From Verrucomicrobiota bacterium (GTDB taxonomy: Bacteria > Verrucomicrobiota > Verrucomicrobiia > Chthoniobacterales > UBA10450): a stretch of DNA of 33,542 nucleotides. The notes under the pieces were generated by a model. That model ran no database searches. It saw only the letters and a program-made list of their open reading frames with translations, and had not been told where the DNA came from. This document shows, piece after piece, positions 8,449 through 16,869 of this stretch. The stretch spans positions 1 to 33,542 of the forward strand of contig QHOX01000153.1 in assembly GCA_003219465.1 (NCBI GenBank), read 5' to 3'. The number at the start of each line of letters is the position of its first letter. The first letter of the stretch is position 1. A program made the position numbers and the translations under genes.

Positions 8449-9198
8449 TCATGCTTCCGGCGGGGTCACCATGATCCGCGCCAAGACCGCACGCTGGGCG
8501 CCGATGAGCGCGCTGATGCCGTTGCGACCGAGCGCGAGCATTTCATCAAGTTGCGAGCCTGCAAAGGTTGCTTCTTCGCCCGAGCTTTGGACTTCTACGA
8601 ATTCGCCGTCTTCGGTTGCAACTAGATTGAAATCAACTGAAACCAGTTTGTCCTCTTCGTAATTAAGATCAACGATCGCCTGTCCATCTAGAATACCAGC
8701 ACTCACTGCGGCAACGAGCTTTTGCATGGGCGGTGAATCGAGCTTTTTTTCCCTCACGAATTTCCGGCAGGCGATGGCCAGCGCCAAGCTCGCGCCGGTG
8801 ATTGCAGTGGTGCGTGTCCCGCCATCGGCTTGCAGCACATCGCAATCCACCCAGATCGTGCGCGGTCCGAGTTTTTCCAGGTCCATGACTGCGCGCAACG
8901 ATCGGCCGATCAATCGTTGAATCTCGACACTGCGACCGTCGATGCGGCCTTTTGTTGTGTCGCGAGGTTTGCGCGGTTGCGTCGAGTACGGCAGCATCGA
9001 ATATTCCGCAGTCAACCAACCGCCGCTGACTGCCTGTTCTTTCATCCATCGTGGCACAGCTTCTTCGATCGTGACCGCGCAGATCAAACGCGTTTTACCC
9101 ATCGAGACGAGGACCGAACCGCTTGCATGTGGCGCCACGTTCAACTCAAAGTTGACCGGTCGGATCTCATCTGGTGCGCGGCCGTCATTTCGCTGCAT
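8449..9198 (-). CDS. rph: ribonuclease PH
   Basis: About 249 residues, the normal RNase PH length of around 240. It starts MQRNDGRAPDEIRPV as usual. It then shows SVLVSMGKTRLICAVTIEE, EYSMLPYSTQPRKPRD, GRSVEIQRLIGRSLRAV, and DCDVLQADGGTRTTAITGAS. The enzyme is a hexameric phosphorolytic 3'-5' exoribonuclease that trims tRNA precursors. ATG 9198 is chosen on homology; the frame is open to 9267 without family sequence. It is divergent from the sulfotransferase/glycosyltransferase gene with a spacer of about 110 nt. Confidence 0.95.
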   Translation of the reverse strand: MQRNDGRAPDEIRPVNFELNVAPHASGSVLVSMGKTRLICAVTIEEAVPRWMKEQAVSGGWLTAEYSMLPYSTQPRKPRDTTKGRIDGRSVEIQRLIGRSLRAVMDLEKLGPRTIWVDCDVLQADGGTRTTAITGASLALAIACRKFVREKKLDSPPMQKLVAAVSAGILDGQAIVDLNYEEDKLVSVDFNLVATEDGEFVEVQSSGEEATFAGSQLDEMLALGRNGISALIGAQRAVLARIMVTPPEA

Positions 9199-9312
9199 CG
9201 AAGTGGAACCTAAATCTGGAGCATGATTCGTGCGACGAGGATTTTGCAGCAACGCCCAGCGAAGCAATCGGCTTGACGCGTCCGGAGGAGCGTCGTTCTA
9301 TAAAGCCTTTGC

Positions 9313-12300
9313 GTGAAAAGTATCGCTGAAACCCAGACGGCGATTTGCATTGCCGGCGCGCACCGTTCAGGCACCAGCATGGTGACGCGGCTCCTTCATT
9401 GCTGCGGGCTGGAGCTCGGGCCGCAATCGGAGTTGATGCCACCGCAGGCGGACAACCCCGAAGGTTTCTGGGAGCATTTGGGGTTTGTTGCATTAAACGA
9501 CCAATTGCTAAGCGAGCTTGGCGGCGCGTGGGACCTGCCGCCCAAGGCTGACGAGGACTTCATGAGTCCGCAGCTGGACCCCTTGCGCCTCAAAGCGCGG
9601 CTTCTCATCGAAAAATTCAATTCGGCAACGGTATGGGGCTGGAAAGATCCGCGCAACAGTTTGACGCTGCCGTTCTGGCAACAGCTGTTGCCTGGACTCA
9701 AGAGCGTCGTGGTTGTGCGCAACCCGCTAGAAGTAGTGCACTCGATGTGGGAACGAAATGGAACTTCGTATTCATTTGGTTTACGGCTGTGGGAAATCTA
9801 TAACCGGCGCTTGCTTGAAACAGCAAACGGGCAAGACCGACTGATCGCCAACTACGGTTTGTTTTTCCAAGAGCCGGAGTTGCAGTTGCGGCGAATCACG
9901 AATTTTATTGGTTTACCCGACGCAAAAACAAGTAGCGCCGCTGCTCTGATCGCGCCGCGAAAACGCCACACGCATTTTACAGTCGAGCACCTGATCGATG
10001 CTCGGGTCGCCCCGGAAGTGATTGATCTTTATCGTGCCTTGCTGGCCGAAGCGTCGCCGGGCGAAGCGAACAAAGGCTATGTGGCGAAAGTTTCGTCCAG
10101 CGATGACGATTTGCTTCCGGGTTCGATCAGCAGGTTGAACACTTTTGTTCCGGAACGGATCGCACAGGTTGAGCATCTTTACGGCGAGCTCCTCGCGCAA
10201 GCGGAAGCTCGCCACGACCGGGAGACGAAAAAACTCAGCGCTCATTTGGTTCAAACCGAAGCGCGTTTGGAGGAGGTAAACGAATTTCTTCGAGACAAAA
10301 GCATTAGGCTGGCGGAAAGTGAAGCGCGGCAAGACCAGCTGCGAAAGCGTTTGCGTTTGCAACTGAAGGCTGCCGAGAAGCTTTGCGGGTTCCTAGCCGA
10401 AGTTGATGACGCGGCGGGACGGTTGTGCTCTTCAGCGCGGTGGCAAATTGCAAATCCGGTCGCAGCATTAAAGGCAAAACTCTCGCGTAGAAAATCGCGA
10501 CCATTGCTGGGCTACGGGCATTTGGAAAGGATCGTCTCCGCGTATAAGAGGTGGCGAGCCAGTCATCCGGAAGTTGCTGCGATTGATCATCAAATCCAAG
10601 CGCTAATTTCAGGCGCGGTTTCTGTCCCAGCGCAAAGGTTGGCGCCTCTTGAGCCTCCCGTGACTGCCCATCCGATTGCATTTCCGGTGCATGAGGAGGT
10701 TGAAGTTTCAATCGTTATTCCGGTGTTCAACCAGTTTCAGTTCTCGCAGGCTTGCCTGGCCTCGCTGCAGGAAAATCAGGGCACTGAACGGTTTGAAGTC
10801 ATTGTGGTGGACGATGGCTCGACCGATACCACCACTGACGTTGTCCCGCGCATTCCGGGAATCGTTTATCTACGGAATGAAACCAACTCCGGCTTTATCG
10901 CCTCCTGCAACCTTGGCGCCGAAAAAGCGCGCGCCAGATATCTTGTTTTCCTCAACAACGACACACTCGTTCGGGCGGGCTGGTTGAGCGCCCTACTGAA
11001 CACTTTCGCTGAAGAGCCAAAGGCAGGCATTGTCGGCTCGAAACTGCTTTATCCAGACGGGCGGTTGCAGGAGGCGGGCGGAATTATATGGCAGGACGGT
11101 TCCGGATGGAATTTCGGCAAGTTCGATGACCCGCAAAAGCCTGAATACAATTATCTCCGCGAAGTAGATTATTGCTCAGCAGCTGCGTTGATGATTTCAA
11201 AAGCGCTATTCCAGAGCGTGAACGGTTTCGATTCCCGCTACGCACCGGCGTACTACGAGGATACCGACCTTGCGTTCAAGGTTCGCGGGGCGGGCTACAG
11301 AGTCTTATACCAGCCGCTAAGCGAAGTTATCCATTACGAAGGCGCAACCGGTGGGACCGATGTCTCAAGCGGTACAAAGCAATATCAAGATATTAACCGC
11401 TCAAGGTTTGCTGCAAGCTGGGCCGACGAACTGATAACCAGACCAGCAAACGGCGATCTTGCAGCTTTCAAAAAATCGCCGCAGGGTCACAAAAACATTC
11501 TGGTGATAGATCATTATGTTCCAACGCCGGATCGGGACTCGGGGTCGCTGCGAATGTTTCAAATCGTCAAGCTGCTTCACGCGCTTGCTCATCGTGTCAC
11601 TTTCATTCCAGATAATCTTGCGAAAAGCGAGCCTTACACGGCTGAGCTACAGAAGCGCGGAGTTGAGGTGATTTATCATCCTTACGTCAAGAGAGTGCGC
11701 GACTACCTCACTTCACATGGTCGCGAATTCGACGCCGTGGTCCTGAGCCGCTGTGAGTTTGCACGCAAACACATTGCGGATGTGCGCCGGTACGCTCCTC
11801 AAAGCCGGATCATTTTTGATACAGTAGATCTTCATTTTGTTCGCGAGGCAGGTGAGGCACGCCTGACCGGCGACTCGGAAATCGAGCGGAAGGCAAAGGA
11901 AACGGAACAACTAGAGTATGAGTTAATCGAACAATCCGATGAGACTTGGATAGTCAGCAACAGTGAGCAGAGGCTGCTAAAGGAGAAATGGCCACACAAA
12001 TCCATTCAAGTGGTTTCAAACGTTGTGGATGTGCCCGGCTCGAACACGCCGTTCGCGCTTAGGCGCGATTGGCTGTTTATCGGTAGTTTTCAACACAGGC
12101 CCAACGTCGATGGGGTTCTGTTTTTTGTGCAGCAAATTTTCCCGTTGGTCAGCCCGCGACTTCGTGATGCTAAATTCTACATCATCGGCGATAACGCGCC
12201 GCCGGAGATCGTTGCTCTGGCGAATGAGAAAATCGTTGTTACAGGATTGCAACGGGATGCGCGTCCATTTTTCGATAGCGTGAAATTATCCGTCGCGCCG

Positions 12301-12642
12301 TTACGATTTGGTGCCGGAGTCAAAGGCAAAATCAACCAAAGCATGGGTTTTGGTGTGCCTGTGGTGGCCACGTCAGTCGCTGTCGATGGAACAGAGCTCA
12401 GGGCTCATGAAGAGATCCTTGTAGCAGACGAGCCGCGAGAGTTCGCACAGGCATTGATCCGGCTCTACGAATCGGAGGAACTTTGGAACCGGCTTTCAGA
12501 AAACGGCGTCAGGAAAACACGTGAACTGTATTCTGTTGAGGCGGCACGCGAGAAACTGGAATTTCTTTTTAGTGACGAGCACCTGAACTGCCTCGAGCTG
12601 TCGCCGCGAATTGCAGAGCAGGAGCTGGTTGTCACACATTGA
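9313..12642 (+). CDS. trifunctional sulfotransferase / GT2 / GT4-type glycosyltransferase fusion
   Basis: This 1109-residue protein has four parts. Residues 10-205 form a sulfotransferase domain with the PAPS 5'-phosphosulfate loop AGAHRSGTS and a 3'-phosphate-type segment VVVRNPLEVVHSMWERNG. Residues 285-360 are a Glu/Lys/Arg-rich coiled coil. Residues 371-433 form a linker ending RWRASHPEVAAID. Residues 463-700 are a GT2 domain with VSIVIPVFNQ, VVDDGSTD, FLNNDT (about 547) and YYEDTD (about 648). Residues 725-1090 are a GT-B/GT4-like domain with DHYVPTPDRDSGS, IFDTVDLHF and GAGVKGKINQSMGFGVPVVA. It probably assembles and sulfates a surface glycan at the cytoplasmic face. The start is GTG 9313, with no strong ribosome-binding site. 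It is first in a co-directional run. Confidence 0.85.
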   Translation: MKSIAETQTAICIAGAHRSGTSMVTRLLHCCGLELGPQSELMPPQADNPEGFWEHLGFVALNDQLLSELGGAWDLPPKADEDFMSPQLDPLRLKARLLIEKFNSATVWGWKDPRNSLTLPFWQQLLPGLKSVVVVRNPLEVVHSMWERNGTSYSFGLRLWEIYNRRLLETANGQDRLIANYGLFFQEPELQLRRITNFIGLPDAKTSSAAALIAPRKRHTHFTVEHLIDARVAPEVIDLYRALLAEASPGEANKGYVAKVSSSDDDLLPGSISRLNTFVPERIAQVEHLYGELLAQAEARHDRETKKLSAHLVQTEARLEEVNEFLRDKSIRLAESEARQDQLRKRLRLQLKAAEKLCGFLAEVDDAAGRLCSSARWQIANPVAALKAKLSRRKSRPLLGYGHLERIVSAYKRWRASHPEVAAIDHQIQALISGAVSVPAQRLAPLEPPVTAHPIAFPVHEEVEVSIVIPVFNQFQFSQACLASLQENQGTERFEVIVVDDGSTDTTTDVVPRIPGIVYLRNETNSGFIASCNLGAEKARARYLVFLNNDTLVRAGWLSALLNTFAEEPKAGIVGSKLLYPDGRLQEAGGIIWQDGSGWNFGKFDDPQKPEYNYLREVDYCSAAALMISKALFQSVNGFDSRYAPAYYEDTDLAFKVRGAGYRVLYQPLSEVIHYEGATGGTDVSSGTKQYQDINRSRFAASWADELITRPANGDLAAFKKSPQGHKNILVIDHYVPTPDRDSGSLRMFQIVKLLHALAHRVTFIPDNLAKSEPYTAELQKRGVEVIYHPYVKRVRDYLTSHGREFDAVVLSRCEFARKHIADVRRYAPQSRIIFDTVDLHFVREAGEARLTGDSEIERKAKETEQLEYELIEQSDETWIVSNSEQRLLKEKWPHKSIQVVSNVVDVPGSNTPFALRRDWLFIGSFQHRPNVDGVLFFVQQIFPLVSPRLRDAKFYIIGDNAPPEIVALANEKIVVTGLQRDARPFFDSVKLSVAPLRFGAGVKGKINQSMGFGVPVVATSVAVDGTELRAHEEILVADEPREFAQALIRLYESEELWNRLSENGVRKTRELYSVEAAREKLEFLFSDEHLNCLELSPRIAEQELVVTH

Positions 12643-12655
12643 ACTTTGACTGCCA

Positions 12656-13939
12656 GTGACGAAGACGGAAGTAACCGGACAGATTACCGGAAGGATAATT
12701 GTAACCCCGAATCCCGTCTGTTTCGGACAACGCTGTGTCGTTTCGTGGGACACGAATGATCCTGCCGGTGCGGAGGTGCGAGTTTCAACTGGCGCAAATG
12801 ACGAGAAGCTCGTCGCAAAAGGAGGAAAATCTGGCCAGGTGGAAATTCCCTGGATTGCCGACTCGACCGTATATGAATTTCGTCTTTATCCCCGCAGTGG
12901 GCCAGCGGTAGCGATTGATTCGGTCAAAGCGCGGCGCGAAATCGACTCCGCACCTGCTGCGCTCCGCGAAATTGCGGAGGAAGTTACACGGGGAAACGTT
13001 GATGTGACGGCGCTTTCCAGGTTCATCGTTGCGGTAATGCCCATTTGCCTCAGGAGTCCGCAGTTCCGAGAACTGTTCCGGGACTGGGAGCAACATGGGT
13101 TTCATGTGACGCCGGTCCATTTTAACCAACCGATTCCTGACACCCGATCCTTGCCTGAAACGCTCTGGAGCCGACCCAGCGAGCTGGTAGGCATTGACAT
13201 GAATGAGCCGAGACAACGCGAGTTGCTTCGCAGCTTTTCAAGGTTCCGCGATGAATATCAGCGCTTTCCGACCGGACCAACTAAGGAGCAGAATCGATTT
13301 TATCTTGGAAACCGCCTCTTTGATGGCGTTGACGCGCTGGTGGCCTACTGCATGGTTCGTCATTTCCAGCCGCGCTTGATTATCGAAGTGGGCAGCGGTT
13401 TTTCTTCACTCGCATTGGGTGAAGCCGCATCGAAAAATGGCTGCACGCCGATCATTTGTATTGAGCCATTTCCACGCGACTTTCTTCGCAAAGGATTTCC
13501 CGGTTTACAAACTTTGATCGAGAAGAACGTTCAGGAAATCAATCTGGAATTCTTCTCGCAACTGCAATCGGGCGACATCTTGTTTATCGACAGCTCACAT
13601 ACCGTCAAAGTTGGCGGCGACGTCAATTATTTGTTCCTGGAAGTGCTGCCGCGCCTCAAGCCGGGAGTCATTGTACATGTCCACGATATCTTTTTGCCGT
13701 TCGAGTACCGGCGCGACTGGGTAGTGGATGAATTTCGCTTTTGGAGCGAACAATACCTGTTGCAAGCCTTCTTGAGTTTTAATCTGGAGTTCGAGGTCCT
13801 GATGGCGAATCGATACCTTGCGCACAAATACCGGGACGACCTCAAAGTCACGTTCGCGAATTTGGCAAATCTCGAAGCTGTTCGTCCCTCTTCATTAGGG
13901 TGGGTCGGAGGAAGTTTCTGGATGCGCCGAAAGCTTTAG
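12656..13939 (+). CDS. class I SAM methyltransferase with N-terminal beta-rich accessory domain
   Basis: This 427-residue protein starts at GTG 12656, 13 nt after the fusion gene. Residues 14-95 form a beta-rich domain (TPNPVCFGQ, VVSWDT, TVYEFRLYP) also found at the C-termini of the proteins at 18742 and 20094. The C-terminal half is a Methyltransf_24-like fold. It has the SAM motif IIEVGSGFSSLALGEAA, the acidic strand IICIEPFPRDF, ILFIDSSHTVKVGGDVNYLF, and VHVHDIFLPFEYRRDW. The central segment KEQNRFYLGNRLFDGVDALV is typical of glycan-cluster methyltransferases. The likely role is O-methylation of a sugar in the product of this locus; the acceptor is unknown. Confidence 0.8.
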   Translation: MTKTEVTGQITGRIIVTPNPVCFGQRCVVSWDTNDPAGAEVRVSTGANDEKLVAKGGKSGQVEIPWIADSTVYEFRLYPRSGPAVAIDSVKARREIDSAPAALREIAEEVTRGNVDVTALSRFIVAVMPICLRSPQFRELFRDWEQHGFHVTPVHFNQPIPDTRSLPETLWSRPSELVGIDMNEPRQRELLRSFSRFRDEYQRFPTGPTKEQNRFYLGNRLFDGVDALVAYCMVRHFQPRLIIEVGSGFSSLALGEAASKNGCTPIICIEPFPRDFLRKGFPGLQTLIEKNVQEINLEFFSQLQSGDILFIDSSHTVKVGGDVNYLFLEVLPRLKPGVIVHVHDIFLPFEYRRDWVVDEFRFWSEQYLLQAFLSFNLEFEVLMANRYLAHKYRDDLKVTFANLANLEAVRPSSLGWVGGSFWMRRKL

Positions 13940-13965
13940 CCAACGAACATCTGAGTTAAGGCACA

Positions 13966-15042
13966 GTGGAACCCATACCAGCTAAACCTATCTTCATCGT
14001 GGGATCCCCAAGATCGGGAACCAGCATTCTCACCTGGTGCCTTGGTCAACACCCGAATATTATCCCACTGGACGAGTCCACTGGCCTGGGAAACCTGACA
14101 ATTGCCCTGGCTATTTGTTATCAGACGAAAATGGGACTCGGCGGGAAATCGTTGTGGACTGCACTGAATGTGCAAAAAGGCGAATTTTTTTCCGGCTTCG
14201 GGCAAACCATCAATGAACTCATCTTGCGCCACAACGTTGATCTGGAAAGGCGGCGATGGCAAGAGGCTGCCGGTCCAAGTGTTTCGCCCGAAAGGTTCGT
14301 AACAGAACAGTCGGCAAAGGCGCGATGGGTAGATGGGACACCAGAATACTCGTTTCACATCTATGGTCTTCGTCAGCTATTTCCCGACGCGCGCTTCATT
14401 CATATCGTACGCGACGTTACTTCGGTCGTGCAATCGATGCTTAACTTTCATCGACTTGCCGGTGTGAAGCTGGTCGCGAACGAGCAGGAAGCCTACGATT
14501 ATTGGTACCGCGCCGTTTCTGCCTCCCTCTTAGCTGAACGAGCTTACGGTCCGCGGGTCGTCCTGCGATTGCGATATTCTGAGCTTGTGAATCGAAGCGA
14601 GGCTTCGCTGCGAGCGGTGCTTCATTTCCTCGGCGAACCATACGCTGCTGAATGCCTGATCCCGCTCGGGGAAAGGATCAATAGTTCCAATGTCCCTGCC
14701 GATTTCAGACTTGGCGATCTGGGCACCGCCCCAGAAGTCATCGACCGCGCTATGCGGCTCAGCGCAGAACTCGAAACGTCTCCACAGCCAGGTGAGGGCT
14801 CAATCAGCGCAGCCCAGCAATTAGAGACAGAGTTTAACCAACGTGTGCAATATGTGGCGGCGTTAGATAGCGCTTATGTCAAAGCTCATTCTGAATACGT
14901 CAAGGCTCGTGCTCGGGCAAAAAGACTCGCAAAAGAGGTTGAGAATAAGAGAGCTACAATCCGGGATCTTAGAACTCGACGTCAGCGTCACAAATTGCGG
15001 GGTTTGCTTTTACCACACGGCACTAATGAGGAAACAACATAG
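13966..15042 (+). CDS. sulfotransferase family protein (paralogue 1)
   Basis: This 358-residue protein starts at GTG 13966. The PAPS-binding loop VGSPRSGTS lies at residues 12-20, and the 3'-phosphate motif RDVTSVVQSMLNFHR begins at residue 149. RWVDGTPEYSFHIYGLRQLF between them is the conserved core of this subfamily. ERINSSNVPADF marks the end of the catalytic domain. A charged, probably coiled-coil tail (RARAKRLAKEVENKRATIRD) follows and ends in a basic stretch. It would transfer sulfate from PAPS to a glycan hydroxyl. It is closely similar to the next gene and to the remnant at 16356, so the three arose by tandem duplication. Confidence 0.82.
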   Translation: MEPIPAKPIFIVGSPRSGTSILTWCLGQHPNIIPLDESTGLGNLTIALAICYQTKMGLGGKSLWTALNVQKGEFFSGFGQTINELILRHNVDLERRRWQEAAGPSVSPERFVTEQSAKARWVDGTPEYSFHIYGLRQLFPDARFIHIVRDVTSVVQSMLNFHRLAGVKLVANEQEAYDYWYRAVSASLLAERAYGPRVVLRLRYSELVNRSEASLRAVLHFLGEPYAAECLIPLGERINSSNVPADFRLGDLGTAPEVIDRAMRLSAELETSPQPGEGSISAAQQLETEFNQRVQYVAALDSAYVKAHSEYVKARARAKRLAKEVENKRATIRDLRTRRQRHKLRGLLLPHGTNEETT

Positions 15043-15086
15043 CAAGTGAATGCTCTTGCTCATGCGTGCCAAGAACAAACGCTGCA

Positions 15087-16304
15087 ATGAATGATGAGAT
15101 AAACAAGCCCATTTTTGTAGTTGGATCGCCGCGTTCGGGAACCAGTATTCTGACCTGGTGCCTTGGTTATCACCCCAACATTTTTCCCGTGCCTGAATCA
15201 AATTGGATGGGTGAGTTAGCGGCTAGCCTTGGAATTGCATACCAAGTTGGTGCGGCGCGTGGTGATTATTCTGCCTTGAGCGCGATGGACATTTCGCCAG
15301 ATGAATTTTTCGCGGCTTTTGGCCAGCGTATCAACGAACTGATACTACACCACCGTGACCGCCTAGAAACAAAACGCAAAACCAGGTGTATCGAACTGAA
15401 GCTCGACCGCCGTTGGCTTGAGGCCAGTAGCACAGCGACCGGACCGAAGAGGCGCTGGGTCGATGGGACACCAGAGTATTCCTTTCACATTTATGGTCTG
15501 CGCAAGCTGTTCCCGGAAGCTCTGTTCATTCACCTCGTCCGCGATGTCACCGCCGTGGTGCGCTCGCTGCTAAATTTCCACCGGGTTTCGGGAGTTCATC
15601 TGGTGGCTAGCGAAGAAGATGCTTATCGGTATTGGCTGCGCACAGTTAAGGCCTGCCTTAAAGCTGAGGAAGCCTACGGCCCACGCGTGATTCATCGGTT
15701 GTTATATTCGTCGCTGATCAATAACCCTGAATCGGCAATGCGATCGCTGTTGGATTTTGTCCGCGAGTCTTATGACGCCCGGTGTTTGGAACCGCTCGCA
15801 GAGCGAATTAACAGCTCTAACGTGCCGGCTGAATTTACGTCGGAAGATCCTGCCACCGAAGTAACTTTTGTGGACGAGGCGCGGCGACTCTCGGAGGAGC
15901 TGGAACGAACTGGACAACCCGATGAGCCATCCCCCGCGGTAGCCGACGAGCTTCAGAACGCATTCCACGAATCCTGCCTGAGAGCGATGAGCATCGAGGA
16001 GCAGTTAACGAAGGTGCGGCGCAAAAAGAGCAGAGATATACAAAAACTTGCCGCTATGCTCGATGAAGTTGCCGCTAATAACGCCAGGCTGCAGTCCTCG
16101 CGCTTGTGGCGATTCGTGAACAGGGCCGCTGCAATCGAAGCGAAATTGTTTCCGAACAAAGGATTCGTTCCGGATCGGCGGCTTCAGAAAATCATTGGCA
16201 ATTACTCGCGGTGGCGCGCTTCGCATCCGGACATCGCAAATCTCGATAAACCAATTCATCGCGCCGAATCGCCAGCCTCTGGGGACGACTCCGACACGGC
16301 TTAA
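15087..16304 (+). CDS. sulfotransferase family protein (paralogue 2) with fusion-type C-terminal module
   Basis: About 405 residues from ATG 15087; GTG 15066 is an alternative. It has the same core as paralogue 1: VGSPRSGTS at 12-20, RWVDGTPEYSFHIYGLRKLF, LVRDVTAVVRSLLNFHR, and ERINSSNVPAEF. After a coiled coil, residues 332-391 (SSRLWRFVN, AAIEAKLF, NYSRWRASHPDIANLD) match the linker of the 1109-residue fusion (SSARWQIAN, AALKAKLS, YKRWRASHPEVAAID). The protein thus looks like a sulfotransferase plus linker without the glycosyltransferase half. It may dock with glycosyltransferases, which is inference. No signal peptide is present; it is probably cytoplasmic or membrane-associated. Confidence 0.82.
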   Translation: MNDEINKPIFVVGSPRSGTSILTWCLGYHPNIFPVPESNWMGELAASLGIAYQVGAARGDYSALSAMDISPDEFFAAFGQRINELILHHRDRLETKRKTRCIELKLDRRWLEASSTATGPKRRWVDGTPEYSFHIYGLRKLFPEALFIHLVRDVTAVVRSLLNFHRVSGVHLVASEEDAYRYWLRTVKACLKAEEAYGPRVIHRLLYSSLINNPESAMRSLLDFVRESYDARCLEPLAERINSSNVPAEFTSEDPATEVTFVDEARRLSEELERTGQPDEPSPAVADELQNAFHESCLRAMSIEEQLTKVRRKKSRDIQKLAAMLDEVAANNARLQSSRLWRFVNRAAAIEAKLFPNKGFVPDRRLQKIIGNYSRWRASHPDIANLDKPIHRAESPASGDDSDTA

Positions 16305-16355
16305 GCGTTCAACGCCTGGGACTGCGAAGGTGTCAAAGACTCTGCGAAAACGTAA

Positions 16356-16844
16356 ATGCTGAACCCGCAAACACTAAAGCCATTAAGAAAGTGGCCGAAC
16401 GGTGGGGCGATCCGCAAAGCGAGCCTCCTGGCACGCAGTGGGTCGGAGTGCCAGGCGTTGCGGCGACATTCGGAACTCGTTGATGCACCGGAAGCCGCGC
16501 TACGATCGGTTTTTGGGTTCCTCGGCGAGTCTTACGCGCCCGAGTGTTTGGAGCCGCTGAAGCAACGGATTAATAGCTCGAATGTTGCCGATGATTTTGT
16601 CGCCAGCGATCCGGCCAGCGACTCCGCGCTGGTCGAGAAAGCAACGAACCTTTCGGCTGAATTAGAAACAACAGCCCAGTCGAGCGAACGATCAAATGCT
16701 GCCGCGGACGCGCTCGAAGCCCAGTTTCGGGAACGGACGCAATACGTAGCTGTCTTGGACAAGAGCCACGAAGAAGCTCAACGACTTATTCGGGCTCTCA
16801 AGAAGCAAAACCGCGACATGACTGAGGCGTTCGATCGCGCTTAA
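16356..16844 (+). pseudogene. truncated third sulfotransferase paralogue (C-terminal remnant)
   Basis: The open frame encodes 162 residues that align only with the last part of the two neighbouring sulfotransferases. Shared segments are HSELVDAPEAALRSVFGFLG, ESYAPECLEPLKQRINSSNV, and the coiled-coil tail RERTQYVAVLDKSHEEAQRL. The PAPS loop, the W-V-D-G-T-P-E-Y core and the 3'-phosphate motif are missing. The first 25 or so residues have no family character. It cannot be an active sulfotransferase as it stands. It may be translated as a small coiled-coil protein, but decay after tandem duplication is the simpler reading. Confidence 0.7.
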
Positions 16845-16869
16845 ATTTCTGATTAGTCTTGACCTAGCT

